Shown here one piece after another: positions 28,982 through 37,227 of a stretch of DNA of 64,000 nucleotides; positions within the stretch are counted from its first letter, which is position 1; each line of letters begins with the position of its first letter. Origin of the DNA: JBDTMT01 sp033764095 (GTDB lineage: Bacteria; Desulfobacterota; Binatia; HRBIN30; CADEER01). The stretch spans positions 9,574 through 73,573 of the forward strand of contig JANRJF010000244.1 of assembly GCA_033764095.1 (NCBI GenBank), read 5' to 3'. Position numbers and translations under genes: made by a program. A model generated the notes under the pieces. The model saw only the letters and a program-made list of their open reading frames with translations, had not been told where the DNA came from and made no database searches.

Positions 28982-31516
28982 ATGGGTAAGCACAGCGATC
29001 AACTCACGATGCGGCGGCGCGGGCTCTCGCGCCGCCTGCTGGCAGTGCTCGCCGCCGGTCTGCTCGGCGCGCTGCCGGGCTGTGCGGCGCGCGGCGCCAG
29101 CGACGGCGGTGGTCAGGCGTCCGCCGGCGGTGGCGCCGGCGCACCGCCGGCGAGCGTCGACCCATGGCCGCGGCAGCTGCAGCTGTCGGACGCAACCGCG
29201 CTGGTCTACTCGCCGCAGGTGGAGAGCTGGCAGGGCAACCAGCTCGCCTTCCGCTCGGCCGTGGCGATCACCCCGAGCGGCTCCAGCGACAAGACCTACG
29301 GGGTCGTCTGGGCGACGGCGCGCACCGAGGTCGATCGCATGTCGCGCCGCGTCAGCCTGGAGAACCTCACCCTGACGCGCAGCAAGTTCCCCACCCTCGC
29401 CGACAACGGCGCGCACTACCTGTCGGAGCTGCAGGGCCAGTTGCCGAGCGCCGCGCAGACCATCGCGCTCGACCGCTTGCAGGCGTCGCTGGCGGCATCG
29501 GGCACCGTGCACACCAAGGGCGTGGCGGTGCAGAACACGCCGCCGCGCATCCTGGTCAGCTACACGCCGGCGGTGCTGGTGCCGATCGACGGCCAGGCGG
29601 TGCTGCGGCCGGTGCCCGGCACCAACCTGCAGCGCGTGATCAACACCCGCGCGCTGATCGTGCGCGCGGGCTCGACCTATTACCTGCACGTCTACGACGG
29701 CTGGCTGCAGGCGAGCGCCGTCGACGGACCCTGGAGCCAGGCGAGCAGCACGCCCGCCGCGCTGCCGAACCTGGCGCAGACGCTCAGCGCCAGCGGCACG
29801 GTGGATCTCCTGAGCGGTGCCAACGCGCAGCCGCCGCCGTCGCTCGCCAACGGCGTGCCGGCGATCTACATCGCCCACCAGCCCTCCGAGCTGCTGGTGT
29901 TCAAAGGCCAGCCCAACCTGCAGCCGGTCGGCAACACCGGCCTGCTGTGGGCGTCGAACACCACCTCCGACGTCATCGTCGACACCGCCACCAGCAACTA
30001 CTACGTGCTGCTCTCCGGCCGCTGGTATGAGGCGCAGGGGCTGAGCGGGCCCTGGACCTACGTGCCGAGCAACGGCCTGCCGGCGGCGTTCGCCAGGATC
30101 CCCCCCAGCTCGCCGGCCGGCGTCGTGCTCGCCGCGGTCGCCGGCACGCCGCAGGCCAAGGAAGCGGTGATCGAGAACTCGATTCCGCAGACCGCCACCA
30201 TCCCGCGCAGCGGCGGTCCGAGCTTCACCAGCAACATCGCCGGCGCGCCGCAGTTGAAGCCGATCGCCGGCACGCCGCTGCAGTACGTCTACAACTCGGC
30301 GACGCCGATCATCCGCGTCGACGCCAAGACCTGGTACGCGCTGTACGGCGGCGTCTGGTACGAGGGCACCTCGGCGCAGGGACCGTGGGTGGTCGCCGCC
30401 ACCGTGCCCGAGGTCATCTACACCATCCCGCCGAGCTCGGCGCTGTACTACGTCACCTACGCGCGCGTGTACGGCTACACCGACGAGGTGGTCTACGTCG
30501 GCTACACGCCGGGCTACATGGGCACCGTGGTGACGCCGGACGGCACCGTCGTCTACGGCACCGGCTACGTCTACCCGGCCTACGTCGGCGACGTGTGGGT
30601 CGAGCCGCCGGTGACCTACGGCATCGAGGCGCAGCCGGTGTACAACCCGGCGGTCGGCTACGCCTACGGCTTCGGCATGGGCCTGGCGACCGCGGCGGTG
30701 GTCGACAGCTGGGACTCGCCCGCCTACTACGACACCGTCTACCACGGCTATCCGTGCTGCGGGTCGGTGAGCGCCAACACCTACGGACACTACGGCGACG
30801 TCAGCACCTCGGGCACCCGCACCTGGTACAACAACAACAATGCCACCGGCACCAACGCGAGCGGCTCGTACACCAACCACGCCACCGGCACGACCGGCCG
30901 CTACACGGCGTCGGAAAGCTACGACTACGACAGCCACCTGGCGAAGGAGAGCTACAGCCGCACCGCCAACACCACCGCCGGCGGCTCGGGCAGCGTCTCG
31001 CGCAGCGAGACCTACAACACCGAGACCTGCGAGCGGACCTACGACTCGCAAGCTTCGGCGACCGGCGCCGGCGGCAGCAGCGCGACGCGCGACACCGAGG
31101 CCGCCGGCTACGGCGGCAAGGATTCGGCGTCGGCGTCGCAGACGACGGTCGACAACGCCAAGACCGGAACGACCAACACGTACGACACGGCGCGCGTCGG
31201 CGACAATCACTACGCCGACGTCAACGGCAACGTGTACAAGAACACCGGCAACGGCTGGCAGCAGGCCGGCGCGGACGGGTGGAAGTCGGCGAGCGGCGAC
31301 AATTCGTGGGCCGACCGCGAGCAGCAGGCGCGCAATGCCGGCGGCAGTCGCTTCGGCGCCTTCCAGAGCGGCGGCTTCGCCAATCGCTTCGGCGACGATG
31401 CCGGCCGCTTCGGCGGTGGCGGTGGGTTCGGCGGCGGCGGCGACCGCTTCGAGGGCTTCGGCGGCGGCCGCTTCGCCGGCGGCGGCGGTCACTTCGGCGG
31501 CGGCCGCTTCCGCTGA
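28982..31516 (+). CDS. Large WY-motif repeat lipoprotein with Gly-rich tail
   Basis: An 844-residue outer-surface lipoprotein candidate. GGGGAGG precedes ATG 28982. A basic N-terminus, hydrophobic stretch and LPGC lipobox give a lipid-anchored protein. The body repeats units built around (S/G)xWYxAxxLxGPW followed by IPPSSP and VxGTPQAKEAV, for example GRWYEAQGLSGPW and GGVWYEGTSAQGPW. Databases often call similar proteins 'carbohydrate-binding family V/XII', a name I recall but cannot verify. The centre becomes Tyr/Gly/Ser/Thr-rich, and the last ~60 residues are Gly/Phe/Arg repeats such as RFGGGGGFGGGG. It may act with the DUF1254 protein encoded 49 nt upstream. Confidence 0.8.
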   Translation: MGKHSDQLTMRRRGLSRRLLAVLAAGLLGALPGCAARGASDGGGQASAGGGAGAPPASVDPWPRQLQLSDATALVYSPQVESWQGNQLAFRSAVAITPSGSSDKTYGVVWATARTEVDRMSRRVSLENLTLTRSKFPTLADNGAHYLSELQGQLPSAAQTIALDRLQASLAASGTVHTKGVAVQNTPPRILVSYTPAVLVPIDGQAVLRPVPGTNLQRVINTRALIVRAGSTYYLHVYDGWLQASAVDGPWSQASSTPAALPNLAQTLSASGTVDLLSGANAQPPPSLANGVPAIYIAHQPSELLVFKGQPNLQPVGNTGLLWASNTTSDVIVDTATSNYYVLLSGRWYEAQGLSGPWTYVPSNGLPAAFARIPPSSPAGVVLAAVAGTPQAKEAVIENSIPQTATIPRSGGPSFTSNIAGAPQLKPIAGTPLQYVYNSATPIIRVDAKTWYALYGGVWYEGTSAQGPWVVAATVPEVIYTIPPSSALYYVTYARVYGYTDEVVYVGYTPGYMGTVVTPDGTVVYGTGYVYPAYVGDVWVEPPVTYGIEAQPVYNPAVGYAYGFGMGLATAAVVDSWDSPAYYDTVYHGYPCCGSVSANTYGHYGDVSTSGTRTWYNNNNATGTNASGSYTNHATGTTGRYTASESYDYDSHLAKESYSRTANTTAGGSGSVSRSETYNTETCERTYDSQASATGAGGSSATRDTEAAGYGGKDSASASQTTVDNAKTGTTNTYDTARVGDNHYADVNGNVYKNTGNGWQQAGADGWKSASGDNSWADREQQARNAGGSRFGAFQSGGFANRFGDDAGRFGGGGGFGGGGDRFEGFGGGRFAGGGGHFGGGRFR

Positions 31517-31615
31517 GCCGTTCGCTGATCGCGGCGGCGCGGGCGCCTGCCCGTCGCCGTCGCGCTGGCGCGTCGCATTGACTCGCCCCGGCGGCTGCGC
31601 CTATCGCCACAGGTG

Positions 31616-31858
31616 ATGGCGGGTTCGCCACGAGTGCTGCGGCCGCGAAGCGCGGCGGTTCTGGCGATGATCGGCGTGCTGGGGGTGCCCTCGACTGCAT
31701 TCGCCTACGTCGACCCGAGCGCCGGCAGCATCCTGCTGCAGCTGCTGCTGGGCGGCGTCGCCGGGGTGTTGGTGGCGCTGAAGTTGTGGTGGAAGCGCCT
31801 GAGCAGCTGGCGCAGCCGGCGCGTGGCCAAGACGCCGCCGCCGAGCCCGTCGCGGTGA
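31616..31858 (+). CDS. Small membrane protein (AYVDPSAGS motif)
   Basis: An 80-residue protein with start ATG 31616 (GTG 31613 is possible). A signal-like first segment (SAAVLAMIGVLGVPSTAFA) is followed by YVDPSAGSILLQLLLGGVAGVLVALKLWW, a second membrane span with an invariant-looking DPxxGS turn, and a basic tail. I recall small proteins of this pattern encoded beside methyltransferase genes, as here. Its stop overlaps the next start (GTGA). Confidence 0.7.
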   Translation: MAGSPRVLRPRSAAVLAMIGVLGVPSTAFAYVDPSAGSILLQLLLGGVAGVLVALKLWWKRLSSWRSRRVAKTPPPSPSR

Positions 31859-33231
31859 GCTTCGACCCCAGCTCGTTCCGCGATCCCGACGCCCGCGTGC
31901 TCGCCGGCGGCGGCCCGGACGTGCTGCGCGCGCTCTCGCAGGACGCTGCCACGCTCGACGCCCGTCTGCGTCGCGCCGGCGTGCTGGCCGAGCTGGAGCG
32001 TGACGGGCTGCTGATCGCCAGTCAGCGGCGCGACGACCAGCTGGCGCCGCAGGGCTGGTCGGCGGTGCTGTCGGCGCCGCGCCTGCCGTTCGTGAGCTAC
32101 CCGTACGAGTGGTCGTTCTCGATGCTGCAGGACGCGGCGCTGCTCACCCTCGATCTACAGGCGCGCCTGCTGTCGCACGCGGCGACGTTGAAGGACGCCT
32201 CGGCGTTCAACGTCCTGTTCGACGGGGCGCGACCGGTCTTCGTCGATCTCGGCTCGCTCGCCGAGCGCGCTGGCAACGCGCCGTGGGGCGCCTACGGCCA
32301 GTTCGGTGATCACTTCCTCGCGCCGCTGATGCTCGAGGCCTACCGCGGCATTCCGTTCCAGCCGCTGTGGCGCGGAAACCTCGAGGGGCTGCCGGTGCGC
32401 CAGCTGGCGCCGATGCTCGCGCCGTTCGGCCTGCTGCGCGGCGGTGTGTTGACGCACGTCATGTTGCGCGCCTGGTTGGAACGGCGCACGCAACACCTCT
32501 CCGTTGACGCGCGGCGCGAGGTGCGCGCTGCGCCGCTGGCGCCACAGGCGGTGGCGCGAAACGTCGCCGGCCTGCGTGCGCTGATCGCCGGCCTGCGCAG
32601 CGGCGCGAGCAGCGCGTGGGCGACCTACGACGAGACCAACAGCTACGACCCGGCGGCCGCTGAACGGAAGATGGCTTTCGTGCGCGACGCCTGTGCGCGG
32701 CTCGGCGGCGGCCGCCAGGCCTGGGACTGGGGCGCCAACACCGGACGCTACAGTCGCCTGCTGGCGGAACACTACGCGACGGTGGTGGCGATGGATGCCG
32801 ACGCCGGCGCCGTCGACCGCCTCTACACCAGTCTGCGCGGCACCGACGCGGCGCGCCGCATCCTGCCGCTGGTGATGGATGCGATGGATCCGTCGCCGGC
32901 GCGCGGCTGGCGCGGCACCGAGCGCCTCGCCCTGGCCGAGCGCGGCAGGCCGGAGCTGGTGCTGAGCCTGGCACTGATCCATCACCTCTGTCTCGGGCGC
33001 GGTGTGCCGTTGGATCAGTTCCTCGACTTTGCGCTGCAGGATGCGCCGCACGCGGTTGTCGAGTTCATCGCCGCCGAGGATCCGATGGCGCAGGCACTGC
33101 TTGCGACCAAGACCGTCACCCATCCGGGCTACGATGCGGCCGCATTCCGCCACCTCGCCGCGCAGCGCGGCCGCGTCGTCGCCGAGGCGGCGCTCTCGCC
33201 GACGCGCCAACTCCTGCTGCTCGCGCGGTAA
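31855..33231 (+). CDS. Class I SAM-dependent methyltransferase, two-domain
   Basis: A 458-residue protein from GTG 31855, coupled to the small membrane protein gene. The first ~240 residues form a helical domain including PFVSYPYEWSFSMLQDAALL and FNVLFDGARPVFVDLGSLA. The second half is a Rossmann methyltransferase: QAWDWGANTGRYSRLLAEHY is the SAM loop, VVAMDADAGAVDRL the acidic strand, and ELVLSLALIHHLCL motif IV. I recall this layout in proteins annotated as nodulation-type or SAM-dependent methyltransferases. The substrate is unknown and could be an envelope saccharide, given the neighbours. Confidence 0.8.
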   Translation: MSFDPSSFRDPDARVLAGGGPDVLRALSQDAATLDARLRRAGVLAELERDGLLIASQRRDDQLAPQGWSAVLSAPRLPFVSYPYEWSFSMLQDAALLTLDLQARLLSHAATLKDASAFNVLFDGARPVFVDLGSLAERAGNAPWGAYGQFGDHFLAPLMLEAYRGIPFQPLWRGNLEGLPVRQLAPMLAPFGLLRGGVLTHVMLRAWLERRTQHLSVDARREVRAAPLAPQAVARNVAGLRALIAGLRSGASSAWATYDETNSYDPAAAERKMAFVRDACARLGGGRQAWDWGANTGRYSRLLAEHYATVVAMDADAGAVDRLYTSLRGTDAARRILPLVMDAMDPSPARGWRGTERLALAERGRPELVLSLALIHHLCLGRGVPLDQFLDFALQDAPHAVVEFIAAEDPMAQALLATKTVTHPGYDAAAFRHLAAQRGRVVAEAALSPTRQLLLLAR

Positions 33232-33258
33232 CCTCCTTCCCCCGCGCAGCGGGGAAGG
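33232..33258. repeat. Short intergenic palindrome, copy 2
   Basis: CCTTCCCC and GGGGAAGG pair around a GC loop directly after the methyltransferase stop. The 27-bp unit is nearly the same as copy 1 at 27331-27359. A partial third copy (CTTCCCCCGCGCGGCGCGAG) begins near 33284. Confidence 0.7.
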
Positions 33259-33361
33259 TTGGGATGGGGGCCGCTGTTTCCTGACTTCCCCCGCGCGGCG
33301 CGAGTAGGTAAGGGGCATGCCAGGCCCACGTCGGGCTCGCCACCAACCAGGGGAGGTCGTG

Positions 33362-33898
33362 ATGCGATTTGCGGGATGGACGGGAGTGATGACGTCGAGC
33401 GCGTTGCTGCTGTTGAGCGGCTGCGTGTTCCAGTCGACGTACAACAACATGCTGGCGCAGCAGCAGCAGATCGAAGCCTCGCTGCGCTCCGAGATCGCCG
33501 CCGACCAGGTGAAGATCACGCAACTGGAGAACGGGCTGAAGGTGCAGATGTCCAGCGACCTGTTGTTCCGCGAAGGCGGCGTCGAGCTGAGTGATGCGGG
33601 CCGCGCGGCGATCAACAAGGTCGCGCCGACGCTCAACAGCGGCAGCTACGTCATCGACGTGGTCGGCAGCACCGACAACGTGCCGATCGGTCCGGGACTG
33701 GCCGACCGCTACCCGACCAACTGGGAGCTGGCCGGGGCGCGCGCCGCCATGGTGGTGCGTCATCTGCAGAGCGACAGCGTCGACCCGACCGCGATGCGGG
33801 CGGTGTCGGAGGGCCAGTACCATCCGGTCGCCTCCAACGACACGCCGCAGGGCCGCGCACAGAATCGCAACGTCTCCATCCTGCTCAAGCCGCGCTGA
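33362..33898 (+). CDS. OmpA-family lipoprotein
   Basis: A 178-residue lipoprotein. GGGGAGG precedes ATG 33362. The signal ends in the lipobox LLLSGC, followed by a Gln-rich coiled segment (NNMLAQQQQIEASLRSEI). The OmpA-C peptidoglycan-binding domain has LFREGGVELSDAGRAAINKV, GSTDN, NWELAGARAAMVVRHL and GRAQNRNVSILL. It should tether the outer membrane to the wall or act in a motor-like or Pal-like role. Confidence 0.9.
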   Translation: MRFAGWTGVMTSSALLLLSGCVFQSTYNNMLAQQQQIEASLRSEIAADQVKITQLENGLKVQMSSDLLFREGGVELSDAGRAAINKVAPTLNSGSYVIDVVGSTDNVPIGPGLADRYPTNWELAGARAAMVVRHLQSDSVDPTAMRAVSEGQYHPVASNDTPQGRAQNRNVSILLKPR

Positions 33899-33913
33899 GC
33901 CCGGCGCGGGCTC
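33897..33913 (+). terminator. GC hairpin at the end of the OmpA lipoprotein gene
   Basis: GAGCCCG / CGGGCTC with a GCG loop overlaps the stop codon. There is no T tract, so termination is uncertain. Confidence 0.35.
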
Positions 33914-33986
33914 TGTAAAAGCACCAGCCAGTTCTGCTACACGACGACGGTCGGACGCGTACGGGGGCGCGTCCGGCCGCGTTCCG

Positions 33987-36944
33987 ATGCAGGACTCCGA
34001 CCCGAAACCCGCCGCTCCGCAGTCGATCGCCTTCGCCGAGTTTCGCCTCGACCTGCGCGGCGGCCAGCTGACCCAGGCCGGCCGGCCGATTCCGCTGCGG
34101 CCGAAGACCTGGGCGGTGTTGCGCTACTTGGTCGAGCGGCCCGGCGTGCTGGTGTCACGCGACGAGCTGTTCGACGCGGTCTGGCCGGACGTCGCGGTGA
34201 CGCCCGACACGCTGACCAAATCGATCGGCGAGCTGCGCGTCGCACTCGGCGAGGACGCGCGCGCGCCGCGCTTCATCGAAACCGTGCACCGCCGCGGCTT
34301 TCGCTTTCTCGACAGCCGGCCGGCAATCGACGCCGTGCCGGCCATTCCCGCCGGTGGCGCGGGCGCGGTGGTCGGCCGCGACGCCGAGCTCGGCGCAATG
34401 CGCGCGCAGTTGGCCCTCGCATTGCGCGGCGAGCGGCAGACGGTGTTCGTCACCGGCGCTGCCGGCATCGGCAAGACGACACTGGTCGACACCTGGCTCG
34501 ACCGCGAGACCGCCGCGCACACACTGTGGGTGGGGCGCGGCACCTGCGTCGAGCAGTTCGGTCCGCGCGAAGCCTACCTGCCGGTGCTGCTGGCGCTCGA
34601 CCGGCTGGCGCGCCGTCCCGATGCCGCGCGCTTCGTCGAGCTGCTGCGGCGCACCGCGCCGACCTGGCTGGCGCAGCTGCCGTGGCTGTTCGGCGACGAC
34701 GCCGAGCGCCTGCGGCAAGCGCTGCTGGCGGCGCGCAGCGAGCGCATGTTGCGCGAGTTCGCCAGCCTGGTCGAAGCGCTCACCGCCGAAGTGCCGCTGG
34801 TTCTGGTGTTGGAGGATCTGCACTGGTGCGATCCGTCGACCGTGGACCTGCTGGCGCTGCTGGCGAATCGACCGGAGTCGGCGCGTCTGTTGATCATCGG
34901 CACCTACCGGCCAGCCGAGGCGGCCGTGCACCAGCCGGCGCTGCCGCAGATGGTGCGGGCGCTACAGCTGCGCCGCCACTGCGCAAGACTGCCGCTGCAC
35001 GAGCTCGACGAAGCTGATCTGCGCGACTACCTCGAGTCGCGCTTTCCTGGCGCCGCGCTGCCGCCGACGCTGACCGCGGTGCTGCACCGGTACACCGATG
35101 GAAATCCGCTGTTCGTCAACGCCGCGGTCGACCATATGCTGTCGCGTGGCTGGATCCTCGACACCGCCCCGGGCTGGGCGTTCGCGCCGCATCCGGAGCA
35201 GCTCGACCTCGGCATTCCCGACGACGCGCGCCGGCTGATCGCCACGCAGCTGGAGGGGCTGGCGCCAGTCGACCGGTCGCTGCTCGACGCCGCCAGCGCC
35301 ATCGGCGCCGAGTTCACGGCTCCGCTGCTCGCCGCCGCGCTCGAGGCGCGACTCGACGACGTCGAGGCGCGCTGCGACGACCTGGCGCGCCTGCACCGCT
35401 ATCTCCGTGCTGCCGGCAGCGGCGAGTGGCCGGACGGCTCGCTGGCGTTGCACTACGCCTTCCCGCACGAGCTGTACCGGCAGGCGATCTACGACGCGCT
35501 GCCGGCCGGCAAGCGCCAGCGCCTGCACCAACGCATCGGCGAAGCGCTCGAGGCGGCGCACGGCAGCGACGTCGGGGCGGTGGCCGGCGAGCTGGCCGAG
35601 CACTTTGCGCGCAGCGGCGACGTGCGCCGCGCGCTGCGCTACCTGCAGGCGGCGGCGCAGCGCGCCAGCCGGCGCGACGCCGGTCGCGAGGCGATCGCCT
35701 TTCTCGAGATGGGGCTGACGCTGGTCGAGCGCTTGCCTGCCGACGCGGCCCCCGCGCGCGAGCTCGCCCTCCGCCTGCAACTGTGGCCGCTGCTGCGCGA
35801 CCACGCGGGCGTGGCATCGCAGCGCTTGAGCGACAACTGTGCGCGTGCCGACCTGCTGGCGCGCACGGCCGGCAGTGCGGCCGATCGCTTCGAGGCGCTG
35901 TTCGCGCTCGTGCACGTTGCGACCGCGCGGGCCGATGCGGCCGCACCAGGCCTGGTCGACGCCGTCGACCGCGCCGCGTTGGCGCTCGACGATCGCGCGA
36001 TACGGCTGCGCGCCGCCAGCGCGCGATTGCGCGTGGCGCTGTATCGTGGCGACTTCGCGCAGACACTGGACGTCGCCGACCGGGTTCCCGACGTCGTCGG
36101 ACTGGAGCAACTGACCGCATTCGCTCCCGACCTGGTGCTGCTGAGCCGCTCCCACTATGCGGCCGCGCTGTGGTTCCTCGGCCGGGTCGACGATGCACTG
36201 GCGCACCAGCGCGAGACGCTCGACGCCGCGGAACGTTCCGGCGTCTCGCTCTTTGCCCGCAGCGCGGCACTGGGATGGTGGACGTTCCTGCTGGTCATGT
36301 ATCGCGACGCGGCCGGTGCACGCGCCAGCGGCGAGCAAGTGCTGCGTCTGACGACGGAGAACGGCTTCCCGTTCTGGGGTGCGATCGCGTTGTCCCTGGT
36401 GGGATGGGCCGAGGCCGTCAGCGACGAGGTCGAGGCCGGCATCGCGCATCTGCGCGAGGCATGCGCGGCGCTGGCGGCGACCGGTGGGAGTCTCTTCGCT
36501 CCCAATATGCAGACGTTCCTCGCCGAAGCGTACCTGCGCAGTGGCGCCATCGAGTCTGGATTGGAGGCGGCTGAGCTCGGGCTGCGGCTCGCGACCGAGA
36601 CCCTCGACCGGTTCATGCTGCCGGAGCTCTGGCGTCTGAAGGGTGAATTGCTGCTGGCCGGGTCGCGCGGCACAGCTGCGCAGGCGGTGCACTGCTTCGA
36701 GCAGGCGGTGACGACGGCCCAGGCGAGCGGGGCGCGCAGCTTGGAGCTGCGCGCGGTCACCAGCCAGGTACGCCTGCAGCGCGCCAGCGGAGGGGGCGAG
36801 ACGGCGCTGTCCCGACTGGCGGCGCTGTGTGAATGGTTTGGGGCGCAGGGCGACTCGCCAGACCTGGCCGATGCGCGCGCGCTGCTGGCGGCCCCGCGCG
36901 GCGGGGTCAGGCGTCCGGCCGGCCGCCGGGCGCCGCGCGATTGA
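33987..36944 (+). CDS. Winged-helix / AAA ATPase / TPR transcriptional regulator
   Basis: A 985-residue regulator. Residues 12-105 form an OmpR/PhoB-type winged helix (FRLDLRGGQLTQAGRPIPLR, then VSRDELFDAVWPDV and FIETVHRRGFRF). A STAND/AAA ATPase follows, with FVTGAAGIGKTTLVD as Walker A and VPLVLVLEDLHWCDPSTVDLL as Walker B. The C-terminal half (~600-985) is helical and TPR-like. Such proteins integrate a signal through the ATPase/TPR part and bind direct repeats through the winged helix. It has no receiver domain. Four TTCCG repeat sites with 11-bp period in this window are candidate targets; one lies 7 nt after its own stop codon and drives the next genes. Confidence 0.88.
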   Translation: MQDSDPKPAAPQSIAFAEFRLDLRGGQLTQAGRPIPLRPKTWAVLRYLVERPGVLVSRDELFDAVWPDVAVTPDTLTKSIGELRVALGEDARAPRFIETVHRRGFRFLDSRPAIDAVPAIPAGGAGAVVGRDAELGAMRAQLALALRGERQTVFVTGAAGIGKTTLVDTWLDRETAAHTLWVGRGTCVEQFGPREAYLPVLLALDRLARRPDAARFVELLRRTAPTWLAQLPWLFGDDAERLRQALLAARSERMLREFASLVEALTAEVPLVLVLEDLHWCDPSTVDLLALLANRPESARLLIIGTYRPAEAAVHQPALPQMVRALQLRRHCARLPLHELDEADLRDYLESRFPGAALPPTLTAVLHRYTDGNPLFVNAAVDHMLSRGWILDTAPGWAFAPHPEQLDLGIPDDARRLIATQLEGLAPVDRSLLDAASAIGAEFTAPLLAAALEARLDDVEARCDDLARLHRYLRAAGSGEWPDGSLALHYAFPHELYRQAIYDALPAGKRQRLHQRIGEALEAAHGSDVGAVAGELAEHFARSGDVRRALRYLQAAAQRASRRDAGREAIAFLEMGLTLVERLPADAAPARELALRLQLWPLLRDHAGVASQRLSDNCARADLLARTAGSAADRFEALFALVHVATARADAAAPGLVDAVDRAALALDDRAIRLRAASARLRVALYRGDFAQTLDVADRVPDVVGLEQLTAFAPDLVLLSRSHYAAALWFLGRVDDALAHQRETLDAAERSGVSLFARSAALGWWTFLLVMYRDAAGARASGEQVLRLTTENGFPFWGAIALSLVGWAEAVSDEVEAGIAHLREACAALAATGGSLFAPNMQTFLAEAYLRSGAIESGLEAAELGLRLATETLDRFMLPELWRLKGELLLAGSRGTAAQAVHCFEQAVTTAQASGARSLELRAVTSQVRLQRASGGGETALSRLAALCEWFGAQGDSPDLADARALLAAPRGGVRRPAGRRAPRD

Positions 36945-36950
36945 ACGGCT

Positions 36951-36982
36951 TTCCGCGAAGTTTCCGCCCACCTTCGGGACTT
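36951..36982 (+). promoter_or_regulatory. TTCCG triple repeat, 11-bp period (site B)
   Basis: TTCCG at 36951 and 36962 and TTCGG at 36973 keep the same 11-bp period as site A, and the block ends in GGGACTT. It lies 29 nt upstream of the small gene at 37012 that heads the porin/sulfatase operon, and just after the winged-helix regulator gene. Confidence 0.68.
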
Positions 36983-37011
36983 CGCCCGGCGGCTGCGGCA
37001 GGGTCGCGACC

Positions 37012-37227
37012 ATGCAGGGTGGAAACCGCGACAATCTCGCCCCGGCGCTGCCGGCGTGGAAGGCGTTCGTGGTGCAGTTCAGTCGGGATACCGACCATGT
37101 ACGCCGCGAGTGCTCGGGCCGTGTCGAGCACCTCAGTTCCGGACGCCGAGCGCACTTCAACTCGACGGCCGAGCTGCTGACCATTCTGGACCAGCTGCTC
37201 GACGAGCTCGGCAACGCAGAGGAATGA
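37012..37227 (+). CDS. Small conserved hypothetical (VQFSRDT...GRVEHLSSGR)
   Basis: A 71-residue protein. FVVQFSRDTDHVRRECSGRVEHLSSGRRAHF followed by an amphipathic helix (ELLTILDQLLDEL) matches a small conserved family that I recognise by pattern only, found in many proteobacteria. No catalytic residues or membrane segment are seen. Its stop overlaps the FadL gene start by 4 nt, so it leads the operon behind site B. Confidence 0.65.
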   Translation: MQGGNRDNLAPALPAWKAFVVQFSRDTDHVRRECSGRVEHLSSGRRAHFNSTAELLTILDQLLDELGNAEE

